64,000 nt of DNA from contig CAZUXT010000007.1 of assembly GCA_964624145.1 (NCBI GenBank), forward strand, positions 55,904 through 119,903. The letters run 5' to 3'. The DNA comes from WJMT01 sp964624145. Lineage in GTDB: Bacteria; Acidobacteriota; Aminicenantia; Aminicenantales; Aminicenantaceae. Below the pieces are notes generated by a model. The model saw only the letters and a program-made list of their open reading frames with translations, did no database searches and was not told the DNA's origin. The position numbers and the translations under genes were made by a program. Of the stretch, positions 43,073 through 51,549 are shown in pieces. Each line of letters starts with the position of its first letter. Position 1 is the first letter of the stretch.

Positions 43073-43567
43073 ATGGAATATTATTTAGGGCTGGGAAGCA
43101 ATCTCGGACAGAGGGAAAAAAACCTGGCACAAGCTTTGAAAAAACTAAAAAGTCATGGTATCTCTATACATAAAGTATCATCCGTATATGAAACCCAGCC
43201 TTTCGGAAACACAAGACAGCCGTGGTACATGAATATAGTGATAAAGGTCAGTACTGGTTTGTCACCAAACGACCTGATTAAAAAAATAAAAAAAATAGAA
43301 AAAGACATGGGAAGAACATTGTATGGAATCAACAATCCAAGGCCCATAGACATAGATATCCTTCTTTCAGATGATCATGTCATCAAAAACAAAAATCTGG
43401 AGATTCCCCACAAAGAGCTTATCCATAGAAATTTCGTTCTGATCCCTCTTATGGAGATAGCTCCTGATTTGGTCCATCCTGTTTTAAAGGAAAAGGTGGA
43501 TCAAATATATAAAAAATGCAGGGACGAATCCATAGTAAGAAAGATTAAAAGTCACATCTCTATTTGA
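43073..43567 (+). CDS. folK: 7,8-dihydro-6-hydroxymethylpterin pyrophosphokinase
   Basis: Catalyses the pyrophosphate transfer to 6-hydroxymethyl-7,8-dihydropterin in folate synthesis. The start at 43073 gives the family N-terminus EYYLGLGSNLGQREKNL. The substrate loop SSVYETQPFGNTRQPWYMN and the metal site RPIDIDILLSDD are intact, as is HKELIHRNFVLIPLMEIAP. At 164 residues it is a single HPPK domain. The last 16 bases overlap dapF convergently. No folP or folB is seen in the window. Confidence 0.93.
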   Translation: MEYYLGLGSNLGQREKNLAQALKKLKSHGISIHKVSSVYETQPFGNTRQPWYMNIVIKVSTGLSPNDLIKKIKKIEKDMGRTLYGINNPRPIDIDILLSDDHVIKNKNLEIPHKELIHRNFVLIPLMEIAPDLVHPVLKEKVDQIYKKCRDESIVRKIKSHISI

Positions 43568-44337
43568 CCTTCAAAAATCAATCTGGCTTGACCGCTTAAA
43601 TACAGCCTGGAGAATCCTTTATCCCACCTGACTCTCAGTATGCCACCCCTGGTTTCGACTGTGACCGGGATTTTTAAGCCTTTTGACAGATGAGAGATCA
43701 GGGCTGATGCCATGGACCCGGTCCCACAGGCAAGGGTCTCTCCTTCAACGCCCCTCTCATAGGATCTTATCTTTAGTGTCTTTGAGTCCATGATCTGCAC
43801 GAAATTCACATTGGTCCCATCCTTAAAAAAAGGATGAAAGCGGTACTTTTGACCCCATTTCGATATGTCAATGTTTTGAATGTTTTCAGAGAAAATGACA
43901 AGGTGCGGAACCCCTACTCTAACAGAACCTCCCTCTTTAAATATCTTTTCATTGACTATTCCGATCTGTGTCCTGATATCTATGGGAGCCGGATGATCAA
44001 TGGTTACCTCCTCCTCTGAACACCATCCGTTATAAGGAACTCCTTCCACTTCAAAGGTCATGTTTGTTCCCGTGATCTTTTTCAGAATGGCATACCTGCA
44101 AACAGCTCTGGCTCCATTGCCGCATATTTTTACAGGAAACCCATCTGAATTAAAATGGCGGTATTTGAAATCAGCGGTTTCGCTTTTTTCAAGCAGTATG
44201 ACGCCGTCAGCACCTATGGAAAAACGTCTCTGGCATATATGACGAAAATAAGGCTGCTCATCTCCTTTGAACACTTGATCCCGGTTGTCAAAAAGAATAA
44301 AATCATTACCAGTAGCTGACATCTTTGCAAATTTCAT
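43552..44337 (-). CDS. dapF: Diaminopimelate epimerase
   Basis: Interconverts LL- and meso-diaminopimelate for lysine and peptidoglycan synthesis. The start at 44337 gives the family N-terminus MKFAKMSATGNDFILFDN; the longer frame has 23 extra residues not seen in the family. The two catalytic cysteines lie in GNGARAVCRY-like CGNGARAVCRYAIL and in GETLACGTGSMASAL. Length 261 is standard. Third gene in the cysS-yraN-dapF minus-strand group. The presence of dapF supports meso-DAP peptidoglycan. Confidence 0.94.
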   Translation of the reverse strand: MKFAKMSATGNDFILFDNRDQVFKGDEQPYFRHICQRRFSIGADGVILLEKSETADFKYRHFNSDGFPVKICGNGARAVCRYAILKKITGTNMTFEVEGVPYNGWCSEEEVTIDHPAPIDIRTQIGIVNEKIFKEGGSVRVGVPHLVIFSENIQNIDISKWGQKYRFHPFFKDGTNVNFVQIMDSKTLKIRSYERGVEGETLACGTGSMASALISHLSKGLKIPVTVETRGGILRVRWDKGFSRLYLSGQARLIFEGQIEM

Positions 44338-44359
44338 TTTCTTGTTTCTGAGCATATTT

Positions 44360-44746
44360 TTAAAAGGCATCCTTGAAATGTGTAACCTTAAATCCCCTGG
44401 TGTCACTATAGTCTAACGCCAGAATATCGAAGCGGCATTCCTTGCCTTCCAGCTTGTTAAAAGAGACAAATCCCTGAGCTATCTTTCTTATCTGCTTTTG
44501 CTTTGAGGATGTCACGGATTCTTCCGGAAGTCCGAACTGATGGCCTCTCCGGGTTTTTACTTCAAAGAAAACAAGAGCCCCCTTCTTATCATAGGCGATG
44601 ATATCGATCTCTCCTCTAAAAAGGCGGTACCTTTTTTCTATTATTTGATATTTTCTTTTCTCCAGATAATCAAATGCAAACCGCTCTCCGAATTTTCCCA
44701 GGTCATAAGGTGTGATTTTTCTGCGGCCTCTCATCTTTTTTTCCAA
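44360..44746 (-). CDS. UPF0102/YraN-family nuclease-like protein
   Basis: A 128-residue protein of the UPF0102 family, with an endonuclease-like fold. Signatures are GKFGERFAFDYLEKRKYQI and FRGEIDIIAYDKKGALVFFE with VKTRRGHQFGLPEESV; the E-x-D...E-x-K pattern is that of PD-(D/E)xK nucleases. The family role in chromosome maintenance or DNA uptake is unproven. It overlaps the end of cysS by 16 bases. Confidence 0.9.
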   Translation of the reverse strand: MEKKMRGRRKITPYDLGKFGERFAFDYLEKRKYQIIEKRYRLFRGEIDIIAYDKKGALVFFEVKTRRGHQFGLPEESVTSSKQKQIRKIAQGFVSFNKLEGKECRFDILALDYSDTRGFKVTHFKDAF

Positions 44747-46119
44747 CGGACACCATCCTTGGTGTCTTCGAGAATGATTCCCTGTTTATACAGTTCATCC
44801 CTTATTTTATCCGCTAACGCATAATTTTTTTCTTTTCTGGCTTTATTCCTCTGCCCGATTTTCTTCTTTATGGAAGCCTCTAATTCTCTGTCCTCGTCTT
44901 CGGAAAGAACCCCGAGAACCTCATCCCATTTTTTAAAAGCAGATCCAATAAGCTTTGAATCCTCTGTGTATACCTGATTTTCTGAAAGAAGCTTGTTTGT
45001 CTTTCTCACGAAATCAAAAACAGCTTTCAGAGCCATGGATATGTTCAAATCATCACCCAGGCTCTCTGCATATTCTGTCTGTGCTTGATTGATGAGCTTT
45101 TTTATCAAAGGATTTTTTCCCGGTTCGAAAGAGCGGTCTTTCAATTCACGAATAAAATCCCTTATCCTTTCCAGAGAAGACTCTGATTGAGCCAGAGTCT
45201 CAAATGAAAAGTTGAGCATTTTTCTATAATGGGTCGATATAAGAAGATAACGAATCACCATGGGATCTATTCCCTTTTTGATTAAATCCCTTAAGGTGTA
45301 ATAATTTCCTTCTGATTTGGACATCTTGCTTCCATTGACGGTGAGATGATGGCAGTGTAGCCAGTAATTGACAAATTTTTTATCCGCAAAGCTTTCTGAC
45401 TGCGCGATTTCATTCTCATGATGGGGAAAAATATTATCAACTCCACCGCAGTGGATATCAAACGGCTGACCGAGATATTTCGTGCTCATAACAGAACATT
45501 CTATATGCCATCCAGGCCTTCCAGGCCCTATCTCACTCTCCCAATAAGGTTCATCGGGCTTTTTTTCTTTCCACAAAGCAAAGTCATGTGCGTTTTTCTT
45601 ATCATATTCATCCGACTCGATTCTTGCTCCGGTTCTTAGTTCATTTTTGTTAATTTTTGCCAGTTTTCCGTAGTCTTTATACTTTGAAATATCAAAATAA
45701 TAAGAACCGTTTTTTTTGTATCCATATCCTTTTTGGACCAATACCTTGACCATATCTGCCATCTCTCTAATATGTTCAGTCGCTCTCGGATAATGGTCGG
45801 CTCTGGATATATTGAGAGTGTCGATGTCTTCGAAAAAGGCTTTTATGTATTTGTCAGTCACTTCGCGCAAGGACTTGCCCGCAGATTGTGCTTTTTTTAT
45901 GGTCTTGTCATCGACATCGGTTATGTTCATCACGTGTTTGACCATGTAGCCCAGAAAAATCAGAGCTCTTTTCAGGAGATCCTCAAAAATGTAAGCTCTG
46001 AAATTACCGATATGAGCGTAGTCATAGACAGTAGGCCCGCATGTATAGAGATTGACTTTTTTTGCTCTTATTGACTGAAATATCTCTTTTTTTCCAGATA
46101 ATGTATTAAAAAATTTCAT
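44731..46119 (-). CDS. cysS: Cysteinyl-tRNA synthetase
   Basis: Class I tRNA synthetase for cysteine. HIGH-like motif YDYAHIGNFRAYIFEDLL, zinc ligands in TCGPTVYD and ECSVMSTKYL...HHENE, and the KMSKS motif in GSKMSKSEGNYY. At 462 residues it is full length, with the C-terminal DALR-type anticodon domain. It has a plausible divergent promoter region with the LKR gene (46120-46308). Confidence 0.96.
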   Translation of the reverse strand: MKFFNTLSGKKEIFQSIRAKKVNLYTCGPTVYDYAHIGNFRAYIFEDLLKRALIFLGYMVKHVMNITDVDDKTIKKAQSAGKSLREVTDKYIKAFFEDIDTLNISRADHYPRATEHIREMADMVKVLVQKGYGYKKNGSYYFDISKYKDYGKLAKINKNELRTGARIESDEYDKKNAHDFALWKEKKPDEPYWESEIGPGRPGWHIECSVMSTKYLGQPFDIHCGGVDNIFPHHENEIAQSESFADKKFVNYWLHCHHLTVNGSKMSKSEGNYYTLRDLIKKGIDPMVIRYLLISTHYRKMLNFSFETLAQSESSLERIRDFIRELKDRSFEPGKNPLIKKLINQAQTEYAESLGDDLNISMALKAVFDFVRKTNKLLSENQVYTEDSKLIGSAFKKWDEVLGVLSEDEDRELEASIKKKIGQRNKARKEKNYALADKIRDELYKQGIILEDTKDGVRWKKR

Positions 46120-46308
46120 CGCTTTTTCTATTATCGAAAATAATCACTGCAAAATCAAATGGAATCAATATCCAGAATTATCCCCTGATCAGGAAGAAGC
46201 CCATCTAAACCTCCCCGATATTGTTTATTGACCGGCACCAAGGATTGTGACATAATTTTTTTTGTTATATTTATAAAATCATAAAATGTTATAAAGGCAC
46301 TTAAACCA

Positions 46309-47646
46309 ATGAATAACACAAAATGTACTATATGCATCCGAAGAGAAGACAAAAACAAATGGGAGAAAAGAGCTCCATTGATTCCTTCTCACGCAGAATA
46401 TTTGAAAAAAAAGTATGGAATAAAAATCTGTGTGCAGCCATCACAAATACGTATCTTTAAAGACAGTGATTACAGTGATAAAGGAATCGAACTGGCCAAT
46501 GATATCAATCATTGCTCTGTTATCCTGGCTCTAAAAGAAATCCCGGAAGATCTTATTATGAAGGACAAGATATATTTGTTTTTCTCTCATACGGCAAAAG
46601 GACAGTCCCATAATATGCCTATGTTAAGGAAGTTGAAACAACAGAAATGCACTCTTATAGACTATGAAAAAATAACAGACGAAAAGGGGAGGAGGCTGAT
46701 ATTTTTCGGGACTCAAGCCGGCCAGTCAGGTATGATCGAAACGCTCTGTGCTCTGGGAAAAAGATTGAACACAGAAGGCATTCCTAATCCTTTTTCTGAG
46801 ATAAAACAGCCTTTTCAGTACAGCCATCTTGGCGAGGCTAAAAAACAGATCAAAAAAATAGGTTCGGTCATAAAAGAAAAGGGGTTGGTTTCAGATCTCG
46901 TCCCCCTTGTCTGTGGATTTTCCGGATACGGACATACATCTAAAGGAGCCCAGGAAATATTTGATATCCTTCCCCATAAAGAAGTGAATGCTGAAGATCT
47001 GGATACTTTCATGAACAGCCGCGGTCATAAAAACAACAGACTTTACAAAGTCGTTTTTAAAGAAGAAGACATGGTCGAACCTAAGGATAATAAAAATCCT
47101 TTTGATCTATTGGATTACTATAAAAATCCGGAAAAATACCGGTCCAGGTTTTCAAAATATCTCACACACTTGACCGTATTGATAAACTGCATATACTGGG
47201 AGCCCAAGTACCCGAAATTCATAAGAAATTCTGACCTGAAGACACTGTTCCAATCCCAGAAGAATCCACGACTCAGAATTATTGGAGACATATCCTGCGA
47301 TATTGATGGCTCTATAGAATGCACTCAGTACAGCACAACTCCGGAAAACCCCACTTACTTATTTGATCCCATAGAAGGTAAAATAAGAAACAACGGTCAA
47401 GGAAGGAGCGTTGCCGTTATGAGCATTGATAACCTTCCGGCTGAAATCCCTCTTGAATCATCCGTTTTCTTCAGTAAAACCTTAAAATCTTTCATTCCCA
47501 AGATCGCCCAAGCTGATTATTCAGCCAAATTTGATAAATGTGAGATGCCAGAGCCCATAAAAAAAGCGGTCATTTTATACAAAGGCGAACTCACCCCAAA
47601 CTATAAATATATGGAAAAATATATAAAAGGGAATCATAATGAATAA
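46309..47646 (+). CDS. Lysine-ketoglutarate reductase (LKR) domain protein
   Basis: A 445-residue enzyme corresponding to the LKR half of the eukaryotic LKR/SDH fusion; it condenses lysine and 2-oxoglutarate into saccharopine. The N-terminal alanine-dehydrogenase-like domain shows CTICIRREDKNKWEKRAPL, VILALKEIPEDLI, YLFFSHTAKGQ and IDYEKITDEKGRRLIFFG. The C-terminal region carries the LOR/SDH-type RIIGDISCDIDGSIECTQYS motif. The gene is the first in a two-gene operon with SDH. The pathway degrades lysine to 2-aminoadipate semialdehyde. Confidence 0.88.
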   Translation: MNNTKCTICIRREDKNKWEKRAPLIPSHAEYLKKKYGIKICVQPSQIRIFKDSDYSDKGIELANDINHCSVILALKEIPEDLIMKDKIYLFFSHTAKGQSHNMPMLRKLKQQKCTLIDYEKITDEKGRRLIFFGTQAGQSGMIETLCALGKRLNTEGIPNPFSEIKQPFQYSHLGEAKKQIKKIGSVIKEKGLVSDLVPLVCGFSGYGHTSKGAQEIFDILPHKEVNAEDLDTFMNSRGHKNNRLYKVVFKEEDMVEPKDNKNPFDLLDYYKNPEKYRSRFSKYLTHLTVLINCIYWEPKYPKFIRNSDLKTLFQSQKNPRLRIIGDISCDIDGSIECTQYSTTPENPTYLFDPIEGKIRNNGQGRSVAVMSIDNLPAEIPLESSVFFSKTLKSFIPKIAQADYSAKFDKCEMPEPIKKAVILYKGELTPNYKYMEKYIKGNHNE

Positions 47647-48982
47647 GAAAGTCCTCATATTAGGAGCAGGTTCTGTAGCCCCCCCGCTGGTCAAATATCT
47701 TTCAAATCAATCTGAAATAAAACTGATTATCGCAGACCAATTTTTTAACAAAGCAAAGAGCCTGGCTGCCGGATCATCCAATGCCAAAGCTCTTGACCTT
47801 GACATCAGGGATAAGGGAAAAACAAGATCCTTGATATCAGAAGCTGATATTGTCATAAGCATCCTTCCCTACACCTTTCATCCTGAAATAGCCGCGCACT
47901 GTACTGACCTCAAAACAGACATGTTAACAGCCTCTTATGCCAGCGAATCTATAAAAAAATTTGATTTTCAGGCAAAACAAAAAGGAGTGATCCTCCTTAA
48001 CGAAATGGGTTTAGATCCTGGTATTGACCATATGGAGGCAATGAGGATCATAGATAGTGTAAAAAGCAGAAACGGCACTGTCACGAGTTTTATCTCTTAC
48101 TGCGGTGGTATCCCGGCTCCTGAAGCCAATACAAATCCATTCGGATATAAATTCTCCTGGAGTCCCTTAGGAGTGTTGTTAGCCGGCAAAAATCAAGCCC
48201 GATATCTCTTGAACGATAAAAAAATCTGCATCCCTCCTGAAAAAATGTTTCAAAACCCGCCTCTCATTCATATAAAAGGATTGGGGGAACTGGAGGGATA
48301 TCCAAATAGAAATTCGCTTCCCTATATAGATCTCTATAGAGTCCGTTCAACCAAAACTATGCTTCGAGGTACTCTCAGGTACAAAGGCTGGTGTTCCTTC
48401 ATGCACCAGGTAGGGAAAATAGGTCTTCTTGAAGAAAAAAGTGAAAACTGGAAAAAGATAAACAGGGTGGATTTTCTAAGGAAAACATCAGGTATTCCGG
48501 AGAAAGCAGATATTAAATCAGATCTAGCATCCCATCTGAAACTCAAAAAAGATTCCTTATTCATCCAATGTATGGATTGGCTGGGATTCTTTAATAAACA
48601 GGCTCTTCCCCTAAAACAAGGCTCTCCTTTGGATGTTCTCGTGGCAATGATGGAAGAAAAGATGCACTATCAAAAAGATGAGAGAGATATGATCGTCTTG
48701 CAGCACAGGTTGACCGCTGAATATAAAGACAAGGAGAGTCAGGAAATCGTATCCACTCTTTTGGATTTCGGCATCCCAGGCGGAGATTCAGCTATGTCCA
48801 GAACCGTCGGTCTTCCGCTTGCCATTGCTGCTAAAAATATCTTAAACGGAGACATAAAAAGCTCAGGAGTCCAGATACCTGTCATTCCTGAAATTTACAA
48901 ACCTGTTCTTGCTGAACTCAAGGAATTGGGGATCGAGTTTGAAACCCATACAAACAAATTGAATAAAAGGAGGGGATCATAA
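47639..48982 (+). CDS. Saccharopine dehydrogenase (SDH)
   Basis: A 447-residue dehydrogenase. The Rossmann motif is VLILGAGSVAPPLVKYLS; SILPYTFHPEIAAHC, NEMGLDPGIDHMEAMRIID and the C-terminal GTLRYKGWCSFM with GIPGGDSAMSRTVGLPLA are typical for saccharopine dehydrogenase C-terminal domains. It overlaps the LKR gene by eight bases, so the two are coupled. Together they complete the saccharopine pathway. It would yield glutamate plus 2-aminoadipate semialdehyde; no aminoadipate semialdehyde dehydrogenase is nearby. Confidence 0.92.
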   Translation: MNKKVLILGAGSVAPPLVKYLSNQSEIKLIIADQFFNKAKSLAAGSSNAKALDLDIRDKGKTRSLISEADIVISILPYTFHPEIAAHCTDLKTDMLTASYASESIKKFDFQAKQKGVILLNEMGLDPGIDHMEAMRIIDSVKSRNGTVTSFISYCGGIPAPEANTNPFGYKFSWSPLGVLLAGKNQARYLLNDKKICIPPEKMFQNPPLIHIKGLGELEGYPNRNSLPYIDLYRVRSTKTMLRGTLRYKGWCSFMHQVGKIGLLEEKSENWKKINRVDFLRKTSGIPEKADIKSDLASHLKLKKDSLFIQCMDWLGFFNKQALPLKQGSPLDVLVAMMEEKMHYQKDERDMIVLQHRLTAEYKDKESQEIVSTLLDFGIPGGDSAMSRTVGLPLAIAAKNILNGDIKSSGVQIPVIPEIYKPVLAELKELGIEFETHTNKLNKRRGS

Positions 48983-48983
48983 A

Positions 48984-49790
48984 ATGATAAGACACCCTTA
49001 TGTAGCCGGTTATTTTTACCCTTCTGACCCTGGAAGCCTTATGTCGATGCTAAAGGAAATGATTGATGTGAACGCTAAAAAAAACAAGGCTCGATGCATT
49101 ATCTCCCCTCATGCGGGATATATTTATTCAGGCAAAGTCGCAGGCTCTGTCTATTCTTCGACCATTCTTCCTGAACACTATATCTTACTGGGACCCTGCC
49201 ATGTGTACATGGATTCGCGGATCGCCATTATGAAAAAGGGAATCTGGCGAACTCCTCTGGGAGATGTTCCTGTGAATGAGGAGCTGTCGGAAATGATAAG
49301 CAGCACCGCTGACTCAGTCACCGAAGAAGACGAAGTCCATACAAAAGAACATTCATTAGAAGTACAGCTGCCTTTTTTACAGTTCTTCAAAAAAGAATTC
49401 ACAATCGTTCCCCTGTGTATTTCCTATTATGCTGATTATGATGATCTGGAAGAGCTGGGAAAGGCTGTAGCAAAAAGCATAAGAGATTTCCATAAAGATA
49501 CCCTCATCATAGCCAGTACTGATATGAGTCACCAGGAAACACAGGTTGTGGCAAAAAACAAGGATCATAAAGCCATCCAACAAATACTGAACCTCGACCC
49601 TAAGAAATTGGTCGATACAGTAAAAAAAGAAAATATCAGCATGTGTGGATTCCAGCCCACAGCAGCAGCTATCATTGCTGCAAAAGAACTCGGAGCCTCC
49701 ACAGCCACACTTATCCGATACCAAACATCAGGGGATATAACCGGCGATTACGATCAAGTCGTTGGTTATGCAGGCATAAGGATCAATTAG
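48984..49790 (+). CDS. amrB: AmmeMemoRadiSam system protein B / MEMO1 family
   Basis: A 268-residue MEMO-family protein with an N-terminal HPYVAGYFYPSDP, conserved His in IISPHAGYIYSGKVAG, LGPCHVYMDSRIAI, EHSLEVQLPFLQ and STDMSHQE. The fold is related to extradiol dioxygenases, which would use these His residues as metal ligands, and MEMO1 has been described as a copper-binding redox protein. The usual bacterial partners, the AMMECR1 protein and an AmrS radical SAM enzyme, are not next to it. It starts one base after SDH and so is co-transcribed with the lysine pathway. Confidence 0.9.
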   Translation: MIRHPYVAGYFYPSDPGSLMSMLKEMIDVNAKKNKARCIISPHAGYIYSGKVAGSVYSSTILPEHYILLGPCHVYMDSRIAIMKKGIWRTPLGDVPVNEELSEMISSTADSVTEEDEVHTKEHSLEVQLPFLQFFKKEFTIVPLCISYYADYDDLEELGKAVAKSIRDFHKDTLIIASTDMSHQETQVVAKNKDHKAIQQILNLDPKKLVDTVKKENISMCGFQPTAAAIIAAKELGASTATLIRYQTSGDITGDYDQVVGYAGIRIN

Positions 49791-49829
49791 TCCTGTCACT
49801 CTTTCTGGAAGGAAAGGTCGACCTATTCA

Positions 49830-49866
49830 TGTCAAGTTGACAATTTTCAGCCTTTAATGCTATAAA
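49830..49866 (+). promoter_or_regulatory. hrcA operon promoter with palindrome over the -35
   Basis: TTGACA (49837-49842) and TATAAA (49861-49866) with an 18-base spacer, 16 bases before the hrcA ATG. The -35 is the right arm of a perfect inverted repeat TGTCAA-G-TTGACA (49830-49842). No CIRCE element (TTAGCACTC-N9-GAGTGCTAA) is visible upstream of hrcA. Confidence 0.45.
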
Positions 49867-49882
49867 AAACAAAGAAACACAG

Positions 49883-50914
49883 ATGAAAAAACTAGATAAA
49901 GACATGCAAATTTTAAGGAAAGTTGTTGAAAACTACCTTAAAGTCGGAAAGCCCGTGAGTTCTGGTTTGATCAAAGAACATGAGAATGTATCTGTATCCT
50001 CTGCCACGATCAGAAATATCATGTCCAGGCTGGAACAAAAAGGATACCTGTCACAACCGCACATCGCAGCTGGTCGTGTGCCCACAGACGTGGGATTGAG
50101 ATATTATGTTAACTTTCTTTTAAAGGAAACACTGGAGTCTCACTATGATTTCAATATTCCTTCGGACAGCCTTGATATTGAAAGTGATGACTTCAACAGC
50201 CTTTTGGACAAAACATCGAAAATATTATCTGACTGTTCAGATAATATGGGATTTGTCATATCACCGCAGATTTCAAAGCTCGAGTTCAAACATTTGAGAT
50301 TCATTAGATTGGCGGAGGATAAAGTCCTTCTCATTCTTATCACTTCTTCAAATATTGTACTCAATGATATCGTCATGACATCCGTACCCCTGACTCAGGA
50401 GGAATTAAACAAATTTTCCCGATACATCAATCTGAATTTTAAGGGGAAAAATCTTACTTTCATAAAAGACTATTTAATTAAAGAAGTTCCTAAATACCGG
50501 ATCAAATTTGAAGATTCGATCCATAAATTAAGCCTGTTTTTAAATGCCTATTTTGATAACCAAAAAATTTCCCATATATACTTAAAGGGAACGTCCAAGA
50601 TCCTTGAAAAAGCCGAACTTTTCGATACGGAAAGACTTGTATCTTTATTTAGAAATTTTGAAGAAAAAAACAAGCTTGCCAGACTTCTCTCTGATTTCAT
50701 AAGTTTGGACAGAGTCAAAGTGGTGATAGGATCAGAACTGCAGTTCCCGGATATTTCTGAATGTTCCTTAATTATGTCTCATTATGGAACTGAAAACCAA
50801 ATTCTGGGTTCTCTGGGGATATTAGGACCGAAAAGGCTTCCCTACAAAAAAATCATTCCGCTTGTCGACCTTGTGGCTAAGAAGCTCAGCCAGACTATCA
50901 GTCATAATCAGTAA
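49883..50914 (+). CDS. hrcA: Heat-inducible transcription repressor HrcA
   Basis: A 343-residue winged-helix repressor that normally binds CIRCE. N-terminal wHTH: ILRKVVENYLKVGKPVSSGL, VSVSSATIRNIMSRLEQKGY and PHIAAGRVPTDVGLRYYV. The central GAF-like domain and C-terminal VVIGSELQFPDISECSLIM / GILGPKRLPYKKIIPLVDLV match HrcA. It heads a grpE-dnaK2-dnaJ2-rsmE operon, the usual Gram-positive-like order. Since HspR is present too, both systems may exist side by side; I see no CIRCE here. Confidence 0.95.
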   Translation: MKKLDKDMQILRKVVENYLKVGKPVSSGLIKEHENVSVSSATIRNIMSRLEQKGYLSQPHIAAGRVPTDVGLRYYVNFLLKETLESHYDFNIPSDSLDIESDDFNSLLDKTSKILSDCSDNMGFVISPQISKLEFKHLRFIRLAEDKVLLILITSSNIVLNDIVMTSVPLTQEELNKFSRYINLNFKGKNLTFIKDYLIKEVPKYRIKFEDSIHKLSLFLNAYFDNQKISHIYLKGTSKILEKAELFDTERLVSLFRNFEEKNKLARLLSDFISLDRVKVVIGSELQFPDISECSLIMSHYGTENQILGSLGILGPKRLPYKKIIPLVDLVAKKLSQTISHNQ

Positions 50915-50923
50915 GGAGGAAAA

Positions 50924-51547
50924 ATGAATAAAAAGAACCAAACTGCATCAGATGTTAAGGAAAACAGTGAAATTGAAATAGAATATCTAACTGATAAAGA
51001 AGAAGGAGAAAAAACTAAAACAGAAAAGGACGAAAAAGATGAAGAGAAAACAACCGAAAAAGGAAAAAAGGAAATCGAAAACCTCAAAAACATGATAAAA
51101 CAATATGAAGAAGAAAACAAAAAATTAAAAGAACAGTATTTAAGAGAAGCTGCTGATAAAGATAACCTGAGAAAAAGAACAGAAAAAGAAAAAAACGAAT
51201 TTTTCCAGTATGCGTTAAGCGATGTATTCAGGGAAATCATTTCCATTCTTGATAATTTCGACAGAGCTCTGGAAAAGAAAGGAGAAGATAATAAAAAGAA
51301 TTTCAGAGAAGGGATCGAGCTCATTCACAAACAACTCCAAAATTTACTGAAAAGCCATGGCATAAAGCCAATCGAATTAGAGGAAGATAAATTCGATCCA
51401 CGTTTTCATGAGGCATTAATGTCAGAAGAATCAGATGAAGTCAAGGAACCGGCGGTAAGCGAAGTAATTCAGAAAGGATATATGATTCATCAAAGACTTC
51501 TCAGGCCCACACTGGTCAAAGTTAGAGTTCCCAAGAAGAAGGGCTGA
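50924..51547 (+). CDS. grpE: Nucleotide exchange factor GrpE
   Basis: DnaK nucleotide exchange factor of 207 residues: a long charged N-terminal tail (about 60 Glu/Lys-rich residues), a coiled coil with YLREAADKDNLRKRTEKEKN, and a beta-wing domain carrying HGIKPIELEEDKFDPRFHEA and VSEVIQKGYMIHQRLLRPTL with VKVRV at the end. The ATG follows AAGGAGG. It is the only GrpE in the window and may serve both DnaK proteins. Confidence 0.95.
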   Translation: MNKKNQTASDVKENSEIEIEYLTDKEEGEKTKTEKDEKDEEKTTEKGKKEIENLKNMIKQYEEENKKLKEQYLREAADKDNLRKRTEKEKNEFFQYALSDVFREIISILDNFDRALEKKGEDNKKNFREGIELIHKQLQNLLKSHGIKPIELEEDKFDPRFHEALMSEESDEVKEPAVSEVIQKGYMIHQRLLRPTLVKVRVPKKKG

Positions 51548-51549
51548 AA

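Noticed and set aside
49820..49830. GACCTATTCAT before hrcA as a third element end
   Set aside because: Eleven bases match copy 1, but no other part of the element is nearby; it is probably chance.
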